DNA of 64,000 nucleotides from Mycoplasma phocoeninasale (GCF_012934885.1 NZ_CP051480.1:712010-776009), one strand, 5' to 3'. Positions 1 through 10,863 are shown, counted from the first letter of the stretch. Numbers and translations: made by a program. Notes: generated by a model from the letters alone, not told the origin.

Positions 1-2
1 AC

Positions 3-2186
3 CAAATTACTAAAACACTACAAGATTTTATTAACGATGGACCAGAAGATTATACTGTTAATCTACTAGAAAATCCAGCTACAACTTATAATAGAGGTGG
101 TGTTAGACAAAGAATTCAAGTTAAATTAGATAGAATAGGTTGAGAACAATTTATTCAATTATCTAATGCATATTTTTTTAGAAATATTATCAATAATAAT
201 AACAACGGTAATCCAAATGATCCATCATTGAAAGTTTATTTCTGATTAAACTTGCATGATTTTATTAAAGAAGCAAAGGAAAAATTTCCTGAAGATTGAA
301 AAAAATCGGGAGAAAATCCAGTTAATTTTGCTTACATTAACAACAGTGTTAATTCGGAAGAAAAACGAGATGAAAATAATAGAGTCATTGAAGTAAAACC
401 TCCGGTTTTGAAACTAAATGAAATCAATGCTAGACAATATTTAATCAGTAGTGAAAATCCAGCAGCTCTGCTATCGCCTGATAAAAGTGAATCTTCGTTT
501 TATTTAATCAATAGAAATGAGCATGGACTAACTGATGAGGCCATTGCCGATTCAATTAATTATTCATACCTACCTTTTAACTTCATAAAAGAATACAGTT
601 ATTTCAATGTTAATCAAAGTAACCACAAAAATAGTTATTTAATTGTAATTGCAATTTTATTCTCATTATTTGCTTTATTCTTGATATCAAAATATAGACT
701 ATTAGGTTTTATATCAATAATATCTTTAGGTTTCTTCATTTTCGTGTTTCTGTCAATAATCACGGCATTTAATATTTCAATAACACCAATTATTGCTTTT
801 GCTGTAATATTCATGATATTTGTAGTCTTTGAGCTTATTCATAATAAATTATCAATTTTTAAAAAAGAAGTTAATGAAGGTTCAAATGCTAACAAAGCTA
901 TTAACAAATTAGCAAAACATGGATTCATTGTTGGGCTTGATAGTGTGGCGATTTTAATTATTAGTTCAATAATTGCTATATTTATTAGTTTTCTTTATGT
1001 TAACACGCTTGGCATTATAATTTTTATTGGATCATTACTGGCGTTATTTATTACGGTTATAATTAATACTGTAATGCTTAAGAGTATTGTCAAAACTGAA
1101 ACATTTGACAAAAACTCTGCCCCACTAGTTTACAAGAACCAGAAAATGTATACTTTTATATCAAAATTTGATCTTATCTCGAAATCTAAATATTTCACAA
1201 TAATTTTTGCAGCCATTGCTATTTTGGCAGTTGTTATCTGAGGAATTGTAGCGGGAGTAAAAGGTTCTCCATTAAATGGGTTAAATTTAGACAATGAAGT
1301 TAAATATCATTACTACTACACTCTTGGAAGCGGACTAAATAATAACTTATCTTTAACTTCAGCACAAGAGATTGCAAATTATATTACTAAAATGAATCCT
1401 CAAGTTCAGGCTAATGTTCTACTTCAAAATATGTCAAATCTTGTTGGATCAGAAGTTTATCTTGTTGAAGTTTGATCAAATTCAAATATTTCAGGTTTAA
1501 TAAATTCAACAAATTTACCACATGCTGTTGAATTGCTAGAAAAATCCATGAATGAAATTAGAATCTTAGATTTAGGAGTTAATATTGGCTTTTTAATAGC
1601 TGTTATAGTTGCTTCTTTATCGCTAGTATTCGTATACTTTAGCATGAGATTTTCACTACTATCAGGAGTAATTCTACTAGTCAAAGAAGCATTTATTGTT
1701 ATTCTCGTTATGCTATTTACAATTATTACATACACTAATATCAATAATAGTATTTTTGGAACGATGGTACTACTAACAATGTTAAATGTTGTTGATTCTG
1801 CAATAAGTTCACAAAGAATAAAAGAAGAATTCAAAAAAGATTTAAACACTAAGAACTTTATTTACGAAAAAGAAAAAATTGATGAATTATTTAAGATTTA
1901 TGTACAAGATGTTTTCTTTAGACAAATGTTAAATATTTTTGTGGCAATTGCCCTAATGTCAGCTGTCTTGCCTCTAATTACCAATTTAAATCCTACTTTT
2001 ATTCTAAGTCTAGGTTTCGGCATTATTTCTGTAAGTTTAATAAACATATTTTTAATACCTAATATTTGAAGATTGTTATATATTAAGAAATACGAAATTA
2101 AGAAAAATAGAATAAAAAATAACTATTGAAAAACCGAAGAAATAGAAGAACAAACTTTTATTGGCATAAATGATTTTTCAATTTAG
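3..2186 (+). CDS. secDF: SecDF protein-export membrane protein, 5' end outside the window
   Basis: This is the C-terminal ~727 residues of a fused SecD/SecF translocase subunit, which uses the proton-motive force to help SecYEG release exported proteins. The frame is open from the first bases and closes at TAG 2184. TGA at about 141 and 1240 must be Trp. Two multi-helix membrane blocks (about 640-1270 and 1570-2080) are separated by periplasmic-type soluble segments, matching the SecD and SecF halves. Hydrophilic, Asn-rich insertions near 180-400 are typical of mycoplasma versions. hisS follows 16 nt downstream. The assignment rests on topology and context more than on sharp motifs. Confidence 0.8.
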
Positions 2187-2202
2187 TCTAAAAGGGGTTT
2201 AA

Positions 2203-3462
2203 ATGTTTAAAAGACTAAAAGGAACAAAAGATATTTTTAAAAAAGAAGCACTAATTTTAGAATATATTAAGGCTTCCTTTTTTAAAATTGCTAGAAATTA
2301 TAACTTTGACTTTATCGAAACACCAATAATTGAAGATATTAATTTATTTATTAGATCCTCAGGAGAAATGAGTGATATCGTCTCAAAAGAGATGTACCAT
2401 TTCAAAGATAACGGTGGCAAAGAAATTGCCCTAAGACCAGAAGGTACTGCTTCAGCAATTAGAGCATATGTTGAAAATAAAATTAACAATCTAGAAAATA
2501 GTAAATTATTTTACTTTGGACCAATGTTTAGACATGAACGCCCCCAAAAAGGGCGTTTCCGTCAGTTTAACCAAGGCGGTGTTGAAATCATTGAAAATAG
2601 AAGCATTAATACTAATTTTGAAATTATTAAACTAGCGCAAGATTTTCTACATTCACTTAGAATTGAAGATTTTATTTTAGAAATCAATAATCTTGGTTCA
2701 ACTAAAACTCGAATTAAATACCTTCAGGTTCTAAAAGATTATTTTTCAGCACATGCCGATCAGTTATCAGATATCTCGAAGCAAAGAATGCAAAAAAATG
2801 TTTTGAGAATTTTAGATGATAAAGAAGAATCACAAAAAGATTTTGTAAAAAATGCTCCAAAATTAATAGACTATCTTTCTGAAGATGAGCTAAGAGACTT
2901 TAATAGCCTTTTAAAAAAACTTGATGATTTTGAAATTAAATATACACTCAACCCATATCTAGTCCGGGGTTTAGATTATTATAATGATGTTGTTTTTGAA
3001 TTTGTATCAAATTCTGCGGCGCTAGGTAGTAAATCAACAATCTTGGGCGGAGGAAGATATGATGGAATGATAAGTTCTTTTGGTGGGCCTAACTTAGACT
3101 CAATTGGTTTTGCCTTCGGTGTTGAAAGACTAATGGAAATTATTAGTTATAATTTTGAAAAATATCCAGAATTAGATGAAGAAAATCTAGTTTTAATTGC
3201 CTTTTTAAATAATGAAGAAGAAAATGAAATTCTTAAAATTGCCTATGATTTAAGAAAATCATTTCAAGTTAAATTGATTAATAGTAAAATTAGCATTAAG
3301 CAATTATTTAAATTACAATATAAATATAAACCTAGATATTTAATTTTTAAAGAATTAAATTTTAAGGATAATGAAATTAAAGTCAAAACCTTCAATGCTG
3401 AAAAAAACATTGTTTATAGAGGAAATGATGATTTTAAAAAACAAGTTGAGAAATTGGAGTAG
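2203..3462 (+). CDS. hisS: Histidyl-tRNA synthetase
   Basis: This cytoplasmic class II aminoacyl-tRNA synthetase of 419 residues charges tRNA-His. Visible class II signatures are LRPEGTASAIRAY and FRHERPQKGRFRQFNQ (motif 2 region), the His-specific LVRGLDYYNDVVFEF and LGGGRYDGMI, and GFAFGVERL (motif 3). An anticodon-binding domain fills the C-terminus. ATG 2203 is preceded by a Shine-Dalgarno-like AAAGGGG. No in-frame TGA occurs. The gene is followed 3 nt later by aspS, the hisS-aspS pair conserved in many Firmicutes and Mollicutes, so the two are probably one operon. Confidence 0.97.
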   Translation: MFKRLKGTKDIFKKEALILEYIKASFFKIARNYNFDFIETPIIEDINLFIRSSGEMSDIVSKEMYHFKDNGGKEIALRPEGTASAIRAYVENKINNLENSKLFYFGPMFRHERPQKGRFRQFNQGGVEIIENRSINTNFEIIKLAQDFLHSLRIEDFILEINNLGSTKTRIKYLQVLKDYFSAHADQLSDISKQRMQKNVLRILDDKEESQKDFVKNAPKLIDYLSEDELRDFNSLLKKLDDFEIKYTLNPYLVRGLDYYNDVVFEFVSNSAALGSKSTILGGGRYDGMISSFGGPNLDSIGFAFGVERLMEIISYNFEKYPELDEENLVLIAFLNNEEENEILKIAYDLRKSFQVKLINSKISIKQLFKLQYKYKPRYLIFKELNFKDNEIKVKTFNAEKNIVYRGNDDFKKQVEKLE

Positions 3463-3465
3463 AAA

Positions 3466-5142
3466 ATGAAAAAATATTACTGCGGAGAAATAAACCTATC
3501 GAATTTAAATCAAGAAGTTGAACTTTTTGGTTGAATTGCCAACAAACGAAAATTTAAGCAGCAAACTTTTATGGATCTGCGTGACTCTAGCGGTCTTGTT
3601 CAACTAGTATTAGAAAATATATCTGATCCTAAGTTAACAAAGGAAAGTTGCTTAAAAGTAAAAGGAATTGTAAAAAAAAGAATTGAGGCAAATTTAGCAA
3701 TAAAATCAGGAGAAATTGAAATATATGTCTCAAGTTACGAAATTTTAAATTCTTCAAAGCAAATTCCTTTTGAAATCGGCAACAAAAATATTAATAATCC
3801 GAATGAAGATTTAAGATTAGAATATCGATTTTTAGATTTAAGAGAAGAAAAAATGTTGTCAAATCTAAAACTAAGACACCAACTAAATTTGGCAATTAGA
3901 AACTTCTTTGATAAACATGGATTTATTGAAGTTGAAACTCCAATACTTGCAAAATCAACACCTGAAGGAGCAAGAGATTATTTAGTTCCAACAAGAAGAA
4001 AAGGTAAGTTTTTTGCCCTGCCACAATCGCCTCAACTATTTAAACAACTTTTGATGGCTTCTGGAGTGGAAAAATATTTCCAAATTGCTAGAGTATTTCG
4101 GGATGAAGATCTAAGAAAAGATAGACAACCTGAATTTACTCAACTTGACATCGAAATGTCATTTAGCAACCAAGAAGAATTATTTAATTTATGTGAGCAA
4201 ATGTGAAAAGAAATCCTATTGCCGCTTGGATATGAAATTAAAACTCCTTTTCCAAGAATGGACTTTGATTACTCAATGAATCATTATGGAAATGACAAGC
4301 CTGATACAAGATTTGAATTTTTAATTCAAGATTACAGTAGTGAACTTGGCAAAGAATATAAAAATGAATTTGTTAAGGCAATAGTTTTTGACCGTGATAT
4401 TACTGAGCATATTAAAATAATTAATGAGATTTTCAAAAAGAATAATGGTACAACTTTAGACATTATTGATATAAACAATTCTAAGAACAAGGTCGCAAAT
4501 TTTTTTAAAGATAAATGCGAGGAAATTAAAAAATTCACAACTCCATTTGCTATTATTTCGGCAAATAATGACAATGAAGATGCTTTAAAATCATTGGGTG
4601 CAATTAGAACAACTTTAAATGAAATTTATTCTTTAGCTGACAGTAGCAAACTTAATTTCGTCTGAATTGTTAATTGACCAATGTTTGAATTTGATAAAGA
4701 AACTAAAACCTATGCACCAGCACACCATGCCTTCACTCAATTTGATGAAAAAACTATCAAATATTTAGAAACTGGAGAATATGAAAAAGTAAGGGCAAAA
4801 TCATATGATTTAGTTTTAAATGGTTTTGAGTTAGGCTCAGGTTCAATAAGAATTCATGATCCATTAATTCAGAAGAAAATGTTTGATATTCTTAAAATCT
4901 CTGAAAAAGAACAAAAAAATCGTTTTGGTTTTTTCTTGAAATCATTTGACTATGGTTTGCCGCCACACAATGGTATAGCATTTGGAATTGAAAGAGTATT
5001 AATGATTTTAACTAATTCTAAATCAATTAGAGATGTTATTGCATTTCCTAAAAACGCAAAAGGAATTGATTTGCTTACAAATGCGCCATCTGATGTTACA
5101 ATAGAACAATTAGATGAATATGGTCTTTCAATTAAAAAATAA
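3466..5142 (+). CDS. aspS: Aspartyl-tRNA synthetase
   Basis: This class II synthetase of 558 residues charges tRNA-Asp. Three TGA codons (near 3532, 4204 and 4663-4678) encode Trp and split the frame under the standard code. An N-terminal OB-fold anticodon-binding domain (VELFGWIANKRKF, then FMDLRDSSGLVQLV) is followed by the catalytic core with RYRFLDLR-like motif 1, the motif 2 stretch FQIARVFRDEDLRKDRQPEF, and GIAFGIERVLM-type motif 3 near the C-terminus. A bacterial GAD-type insertion lies in the middle. The start ATG is 3 nt after the hisS stop, with a GGAG sequence inside the hisS end as ribosome-binding site. Confidence 0.96.
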
Positions 5143-5160
5143 AAATAAAAAGGAGAAAAA

Positions 5161-5412
5161 ATGGGAGCGATTACAATAATTATCATTGTCTTTTTAATGA
5201 TTGTTTCATTTGCAATTGTCGGAATTTCTTTTATGATGGCCCCGGATTCAAATAGTTTTAGTGGAGCTTTAGTCGGAAGCAATGACTTAGATTTATTTAA
5301 GGTTTCAAAAGAAAGAGGCATTAAAAAAGTTTTAAAGTGATCAATGATTACTTTAGGAATTTTATTGTTTGTTTTATCTCTATCACTAAGAATCATTATT
5401 CAAAGAGGTTAA
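5161..5412 (+). CDS. secG: Preprotein translocase subunit SecG
   Basis: This 83-residue membrane protein has two hydrophobic segments (about residues 3-26 and 60-79) joined by a short polar loop, the hairpin topology of SecG. The loop contains MAPDSNSFSGALVGS, matching the family's conserved polar region. A TGA at 5338 is Trp. The ribosome-binding site is AAAGGAGAAAAA. It sits between aspS and rnr; the secG-rnr-smpB-ssrA order is a well-known Gram-positive arrangement, which supports the call for such a short protein. Confidence 0.85.
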
Positions 5413-5417
5413 AATAT

Positions 5418-7556
5418 ATGACATATACAAATGATAAACAAAATGACAAAAATAGTGAAATATCAAAACAGAAAGTTCTAGATTTAATTTCTGAAAAAAG
5501 AGAATTATCTTTTGTTCAGATTGCGAGGATTTTAAGAATTCCACCACAACTAAATAACAAATTAACTACTCAAATAAACGAATTAATTAAAGAAAATTTA
5601 ATTGAAGAAAATCGTGATAAAAAATATATTCCTATTTACTTTTTATTTGAACTTGAAGGAACAATTTCAATAACAAATAAACGTCTAGGGTTTTTGGATT
5701 TTGAGATTAATTCAGAATCTAAAAGCGCTTTTTTAAATTCTAAACAACTAAGATCGGCTTTAGATGGTGATCTAGTTTTAGCAAAAATATACTACTACTA
5801 TGACAATGAAGGAAATAAGCTATACAAGGCGAATCTTATCAAAGTATTAAAACATAATAAAAAAATTGTGATAGGAACAATTAATAGATTTAATAATAAA
5901 TTATATTTTAATGCTTTTGATGATCGTAATAAGGCAAATTTTTCACTAGTAAATGATAAAAATATTCCGAGTGAAATATTGACGACTGATCTTGTTAGTT
6001 GCGAGGTTCTTGAACCTGATTTAGATTATGTTAAAGTTTCATTTAAAAGGAAAATTTCTAGCTTAAACAATGAAGATTATAATATTGAGAAGATCATGGC
6101 TTCACATGACGTATCAAAGGAATTTGATTTAGATGTTTTAGAATATACTAAAACTTTGCCAACTGAAGTCAGCGAATCAGAGATTTCTTCAAGAGTCGAT
6201 TTGCGTAATTTAATGACTGTAACCATCGATGGTCTTGACACCAAAGATTTTGATGATGCAATTTCATGTTATAAATTAGAGAATGGTAATTGGAAATTAT
6301 TTATTCATATTGCTGATGTTTCATACTATGTTAAAGAAGGCGATCCAATTGACAATGAAGCTCTAGCAAGGGGTACAAGTATTTATTTACCTGATAAAGT
6401 AATTCCAATGCTACCTTTTGAGCTATCAAATGGTATTTGTTCACTTAATCCTAATGTTCTAAGAAATTGCATAACACTTGAAACTGAACTTGATGACAAC
6501 GGAAATAATATTGATTCAAAAATTTATGCAAGTGTTATCGAATCAAATTATCGTTTAACATATGACCATGTTAACCAATATTTTAAAAATCAAATTGAAA
6601 TTCCTGTTGATGTGTCTAAACTACTGGATTCTTCAAGACAAGTTGCTCAAATTTTGAAAGCAAAAAAAGAATCACAAGGTTATGTTGATTTTGAAATAAA
6701 AGAATCAAAAGTTATTATGAAAGATAATAAAGTTGTTGATATTGTGGTTAAAGAAGAAGGTGAAAGTGAAAAACTAATTGAACATTTTATGATTCACGCT
6801 AACGAAACTGTTGCTGAAATTATGATTGCGAATAAAATTCCGTCAATTTTTAGAGTTCATGATAAACCATCTGATGATAAACTATATGCCTTACAAGAAT
6901 TACTAAATTTCAGTAATATGAAAGATATTGCTGTTCCTCGGGATGGTGATCCCAGATCATTTGCGGAAATGATCGAAAAAATCAAAAGCAAATCATTTGA
7001 TGATTATTTAAAAATGGCAATGCTAAAAACAATGCAAAAAGCCATATATTCATCAAAAAATATTGGTCACTTTGGTTTAGGCTCAAAGGCATATTCACAC
7101 TTTACGAGTCCAATTAGAAGATATCCTGATCTACTGCTTCACCGTTTAATTAGAAATTATATATTTATGTCAAAACCACTTAATGAGGATGGAAGCAAAA
7201 TTCTAACAACAAAAATTGAAGAAATTGCGACAAGAAATTCAGAATCTGAAAAAATAGCAATGACAGTCGAAAGAGATATTGTTGACATCAGAAAAGCAGA
7301 GTTTTTTGATAAATTAATTAATCAGGAATTTGAAGCTACATTGACTAATATTGAAAAATTTGGGACATTCTTCAATATTGAAAAATATCAAACTAGTGTT
7401 TTAATACGATTTGAAAATATGGATGGTAATGTTGTTAAAGTTAACGACTTTCTGGCAAGGGGGAATAGCATCGCCTTAAATGTCGGAAAAAAATACAAAA
7501 TTAGAATCACATCAATTGATCGTGAAAAAGGAAATATTAATGCCATGTTAGCGTAA
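5418..7556 (+). CDS. rnr: Ribonuclease R (RNB-family 3'-5' exoribonuclease)
   Basis: This 712-residue processive exoribonuclease degrades structured RNA and, in other bacteria, acts with SmpB/tmRNA on defective messages. In order it has an N-terminal winged-helix-like segment (SEKRELSFVQIARIL), cold-shock-type OB domains, the RNB catalytic domain with TIDGLDTKDFDDAISC (Mg-binding aspartates) and FGLGSKAYSHFTSPIRRY, and a C-terminal S1 domain. The chosen ATG at 5418 is 5 nt after the secG stop. An upstream in-frame ATG at 5337 lies inside secG and would add residues encoded by secG sequence, so it was rejected. It is the only RNase II/R-type gene in view. Confidence 0.95.
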   Translation: MTYTNDKQNDKNSEISKQKVLDLISEKRELSFVQIARILRIPPQLNNKLTTQINELIKENLIEENRDKKYIPIYFLFELEGTISITNKRLGFLDFEINSESKSAFLNSKQLRSALDGDLVLAKIYYYYDNEGNKLYKANLIKVLKHNKKIVIGTINRFNNKLYFNAFDDRNKANFSLVNDKNIPSEILTTDLVSCEVLEPDLDYVKVSFKRKISSLNNEDYNIEKIMASHDVSKEFDLDVLEYTKTLPTEVSESEISSRVDLRNLMTVTIDGLDTKDFDDAISCYKLENGNWKLFIHIADVSYYVKEGDPIDNEALARGTSIYLPDKVIPMLPFELSNGICSLNPNVLRNCITLETELDDNGNNIDSKIYASVIESNYRLTYDHVNQYFKNQIEIPVDVSKLLDSSRQVAQILKAKKESQGYVDFEIKESKVIMKDNKVVDIVVKEEGESEKLIEHFMIHANETVAEIMIANKIPSIFRVHDKPSDDKLYALQELLNFSNMKDIAVPRDGDPRSFAEMIEKIKSKSFDDYLKMAMLKTMQKAIYSSKNIGHFGLGSKAYSHFTSPIRRYPDLLLHRLIRNYIFMSKPLNEDGSKILTTKIEEIATRNSESEKIAMTVERDIVDIRKAEFFDKLINQEFEATLTNIEKFGTFFNIEKYQTSVLIRFENMDGNVVKVNDFLARGNSIALNVGKKYKIRITSIDREKGNINAMLA

Positions 7557-7571
7557 CATTGCATTTTTTTT
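7539..7571 (+). terminator. Rho-independent terminator at the end of rnr
   Basis: The stem AATGCCATGTTA / TAACATTGCATT (one mismatch, GCG loop) is followed by eight Ts. It overlaps the rnr stop codon, and its T-run leads straight into the smpB -10 box. Confidence 0.75.
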
Positions 7572-7572
7572 G

Positions 7573-7578
7573 TACAAT
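7573..7578 (+). promoter_or_regulatory. -10 box of smpB (leaderless-type)
   Basis: TACAAT lies 6 nt upstream of the smpB ATG, so transcription would begin at or next to the start codon. No ribosome-binding site precedes the ATG, which agrees with leaderless translation. Confidence 0.55.
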
Positions 7579-7584
7579 TATATT

Positions 7585-8016
7585 ATGTCAAAATTGATCA
7601 TTAAAAATAAATTCGCCAAATCCGATTATGAACTTGATAATCGTTATGAGTGTGGAATCGAACTGCTAGGATGAGAAGTTAAGAGTTTACGCGCGGCTAA
7701 TGCTAAACTTGACAATGCTTTTTGTTCAATTAGTTCAAAAAATGAACTTTGGCTCAATAACTTAAATATTGCACAATATATGCATGTGAAGGGTGATTCA
7801 TATCGAACAAGAAAACTGCTAATGCATAAGAGCGAAATCTTGCGCCTAAGAAATAAACAAGAGCGTTTAGCAATGATTTTAATTCCACTAACAATTTATT
7901 GGAAAGATAATCACATCAAAGTTGAAATTGCTTTGGCAAAAAAATTGAAAAAATTTGACAAACGTGAAAAAATTAAAGAAGAAGAAATCAAGAAAAGAAC
8001 TAAATTAATCTATTAG
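7585..8016 (+). CDS. smpB: SsrA-binding protein SmpB
   Basis: This 143-residue protein binds tmRNA and brings it to stalled ribosomes for trans-translation. SmpB hallmarks are visible: NKFAKSDYELDNRYECGIELLGWEV near the N-terminus (the GxxLxGxEVKSLR pattern), then NIAQYMHVKGDSYRTRKLL and a basic Lys/Arg tail. TGA at 7672 is Trp. No Shine-Dalgarno is present, and a TACAAT box is 6 nt before ATG. The stop codon TAG shares its last base with the tmRNA 5' end, so smpB and ssrA are directly abutted. Confidence 0.95.
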
Positions 8017-8382
8017 GGGATGTAAAGGCTTCGACATATATTAATGCTATTAAACTTCAGTGGTCTTGTAAACCTAAATACTTCTAGGCTTTTTAAGCGC
8101 AGAACAAAAAAACCAAAAAGCATCATTTGTTAACCCAATGATGTTGTCAAATCCAGTTTACGCATACTAGTTAAATTGGTCGATTAGTAAATAGCTCGGT
8201 TTACTAAAATCGTTGAGAGCTTGGTAGTAAAATTTTAACCGCCTTTACTATGACATTTAGGTTAATCGGCAAATAGAATTTGTTAGTTAATATATTTTGC
8301 TTAAATCATTAACTGAATAAACTTGTAAACGTTTAATAGCAGCGATGTGTGGACCGGGGTTCGATTCCCCGCATCTCCACCA
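8016..8382 (+). ncRNA. ssrA: Transfer-messenger RNA (tmRNA)
   Basis: The 5' end GGGGATGTAAAGGCTTCGAC and the 3' end GCATCTCCACCA are classic tmRNA termini. GGGGATG pairs with CATCTCC as the acceptor stem, and a TTCGATTCC T-loop is present near 8360. The tag reading frame runs from GCA at 8099 to TAG at 8168: 23 residues starting AEQKNQKASF and ending SNPVYAY. Its final residues are VYAY, not the usual A-L-A-A or F-A-F-A type end. CCA is encoded. A T-rich run follows the 3' end and could terminate transcription. The gene begins at the last base of smpB. Confidence 0.95.
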
Positions 8383-8465
8383 TTTTTTATTTAAATTAAA
8401 TTATTATTTAAAAATATTATTTACGATTATAATAAATAGTATATATAAAAAATAGGAGGAATGAA

Positions 8466-8648
8466 ATGCCAGTTCGTTTAGTTGTAAACCACGATGATGG
8501 TTGGGCTGTAAAAAATCCAAAAGGAAAAAAAGCATTAAAAATTTTTAAAACTCAAAAAGAAGCGGTAGACTATGCTAAATCTCTTAAAGATACCACTTCT
8601 GTAAATGTCCAAAGTAAAACAGGTGCTTTTAGAAAATTCACAAGTTAA
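8466..8648 (+). CDS. DUF2188-type small basic protein
   Basis: This 60-residue protein starts MPVRLVVNHDDGWAVKN and contains KTQKEAVDYAKSL, the pattern of the DUF2188 family, whose function is unknown. It uses a TGG Trp codon, unlike most genes here. The ribosome-binding site AGGAGGAATGAA is strong and a TATAAT box lies at 8428-8433, so it has its own promoter after the tmRNA. folD follows after 2 nt and is probably cotranscribed. Confidence 0.8.
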   Translation: MPVRLVVNHDDGWAVKNPKGKKALKIFKTQKEAVDYAKSLKDTTSVNVQSKTGAFRKFTS

Positions 8649-8650
8649 AT

Positions 8651-9526
8651 ATGTATAAAATTTTAGATGGAAAAAAATTAGCTTCAGAGATCAAAGAAGA
8701 AATTAGTGAAATTATTAGTAATTTAAATAATGACGATATACCAACTTTAGGAATACTACAGGTTGGAGATTTGGCTGAGTCAAATATATATATTAGACAT
8801 AAGTTAGGTGTTGCCAAAGAAATTGGCATGAGAACTATTTTAATTAAGTTAGAAGAAAATGCTAATGAGAATCAGATAATTTCTGCTATTGAGGATTTGA
8901 AGCAAAAAAGTGACGGTTTCATTATTCAGCTGCCAATGCAAACTAACCAAATTAATGATGTACATAAAATTCTAGATTTAATTCCTAAATCTCAAGACAT
9001 TGATGGTTTGACTTCAGCTAATAGTGATGTTGATTATCAGCTTACAGATAGCTTTTTACCCGCCACGGCATTAGGAATTATAATTTTATTAAAACATTAT
9101 AATATTCCTCTAGTTAATCAAAACATTGCAGTCGTTGGACAAAGTAAAATTGTTGGATACCCCTTATCTAATTATTTACAACAACTAAATAATCAGGTTA
9201 GTCGTTATGATAAATTTACGCCTAAAGACACAATTATTAAAAATGATATTGTAGTGGTTGCAACTGGAGTAAGAAACTCAGTCAGCGTGGAATTGATTAA
9301 AAAAGGCGCGATTGTTGTTGATGTTGGAATACATAGAATTGACAATAAGATCATTGGCGATGTGGATTTTGACGCTTATAAAGAAGTTGTTTCTTATATC
9401 ACTCCCGTTCCCGGCGGAGTTGGGCCAATGACAGTCATTTCATTAATCATAAATCTTATTAAGTCGAAAATTATCAGGAATCCTGGACTTATAGATTTTT
9501 TCGCTAAAATTAAAAAATATTGATAA
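8651..9526 (+). CDS. folD: Bifunctional methylenetetrahydrofolate dehydrogenase / methenyltetrahydrofolate cyclohydrolase
   Basis: FolD (291 residues, ending Tyr-Trp before TAA if TGA 9521 is read as Trp) interconverts one-carbon tetrahydrofolate species for formyl-Met-tRNA and nucleotide metabolism. The family signatures are visible: the substrate region around NIYIRHKLGVAKEIG (with the catalytic Lys), GFIIQLPMQ and DIDGLTSAN, then the nucleotide-binding VVGQSKIVGYPLSNYL and the C-terminal YITPVPGGVGPMT. The start is 2 nt after the upstream gene, with no separate promoter seen. A terminator follows. Confidence 0.96.
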
Positions 9527-9540
9527 ATTCTTCGATAGTT

Positions 9541-9580
9541 AAAAAGGCATAAAACATGATGTGCCTTTTTATTTTTTTAT
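9541..9580 (+). terminator. Terminator after folD
   Basis: The inverted repeat AAAAAGGCA ... TGCCTTTTT with a loop of about 12 nt is followed by ATTTTTTT. Confidence 0.75.
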
Positions 9581-9623
9581 GTAAAATATAAAACAATAAT
9601 TTTAATAAACAAGGAGAATAAAA

Positions 9624-10298
9624 ATGATTATAGGAATAAGTGGTATGATAGCCGCCGGTAAAAGTAGCTTGTCAGAAAAACTTCACAAACATTATAAAGA
9701 TTCATACATGTTACATGAATTTGATGAAAATGATGAGGTATTTAATACTTTTTTGAAATGACTTTATGAGAAAAAACCTAATCTAACTATCGGTTTTCAA
9801 TCTTACATTGTTGAAAATCATTCGGCAAAATTTATTGAAATGTTAAAAAAATTTGAATATGAAGGTCAAAATATTTCCAAAAAACACATATTTTTAGATA
9901 GATTTTCAGTTGAACACTACGTCTTTGCCAAGCTAATTTTAAAAGAAAAAGAACCTCGTTACTTAGAAGCTTATGATGCGCTGTTTGAAAAATTAATTAC
10001 AAGAAGCGAATTGCCTGATTTAGCAATTTTTCTAGATATAAATTTTGATTCATTTAAAAAACGCATTTTCGAACGTGGCAGAAAATCGGAAATTGATAAT
10101 TGAAATGAAAATTATGAATATTTTAAGAAACTACATGAAAATTATTTAGAAATATTTAAGGAAATATCAAATAAATTTGACTTAAATTATGTGATAATTG
10201 ATACAAATAATCTATCAGAAGAGCAAGTATTAGCAAAAGCGGTAGAAATAATTGAAGAGGAGTCTTTAAAATATGAAAATAGATCCACGAATCGATAA
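9624..10298 (+). CDS. Deoxynucleoside kinase (dAK/dGK family)
   Basis: This 224-residue kinase phosphorylates salvaged deoxynucleosides; mycoplasmas depend on salvage because they lack de novo synthesis. The N-terminal P-loop is GISGMIAAGKSS, and the DRFSVEHYVFAK segment corresponds to the family's DRS/ERS motif. Two TGA codons (9759, 10101) are Trp. A good AAGGAG site precedes ATG. The 3' end overlaps hpt by 26 nt, indicating coupled expression with another salvage enzyme. Substrate preference (dA, dG or dC) cannot be read from the sequence. Confidence 0.85.
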
Positions 10299-10815
10299 AG
10301 TTCTATTTGACCAAGAAACTTTAGAAAAGCGAATAGCTGAATTGGCAGTTTGAGTAAATGAAGAGTACAAAGATTCAAAGAATCTAATTTTAGTTGGTCT
10401 GTTAAAGGGCTGTTTGCCATTTATGGCGCAATTAATGAAAGGCATATCAGTTGATTTTATAATTGACTTTATGATAACCAGCTCATATGAAGGGACAGAT
10501 AAATCATCTGGCAATGTCAAAATTGTCTTAGACATGATTAATAACGTCGAAGATAAAGATGTTTTAATTGTTGAAGATATTGTAGACACGGCTAGAACAA
10601 TGGACAAAGTAGTATCAATGCTAAAATCAAGAAACCCCAAATCATTGAAAGTGTTAACACTACTGAATAAACCAAGTAACCGTATTGTGGATTTTGAACC
10701 TGATAATTACGGTTTCCTTATTAAAAAAGAGGATTTTGTTGTTGGCTTTGGATTTGATTGAGATGAAAAGATGCGGCAACTGCCTTATATCGGAACAATG
10801 AAGCTTGAAAAATAG
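10273..10815 (+). CDS. hpt: Hypoxanthine phosphoribosyltransferase
   Basis: This 180-residue purine-salvage enzyme transfers phosphoribose from PRPP to hypoxanthine/guanine. The PRPP-binding loop reads VLIVEDIVDTARTM (canonical form EDI(V/I)DTG, here with Ala). LVGLLKGCLPFMAQL and VGFGFDWDEKMRQLPYIG are also typical. TGA codons for Trp lie at about 10351 and 10759. The start overlaps the kinase gene by 26 nt and has GAGGAG upstream. The downstream 63 nt is T/A-rich without a strong hairpin. Confidence 0.94.
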
Positions 10816-10863
10816 CTTTTTATTTTATTTTTTATAAAAAAATCAATTTAAGTTATTAGATAT

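Noticed and set aside
1457..1849. Long minus-strand frame inside secDF
   Set aside because: It is antisense to a clearly conserved membrane protein, has no ribosome-binding site and shows no family features.
5337..5417. In-frame upstream ATG extending rnr by 27 residues
   Set aside because: The extension lies inside secG, uses its coding sequence in another frame, and a better ATG follows the secG stop.
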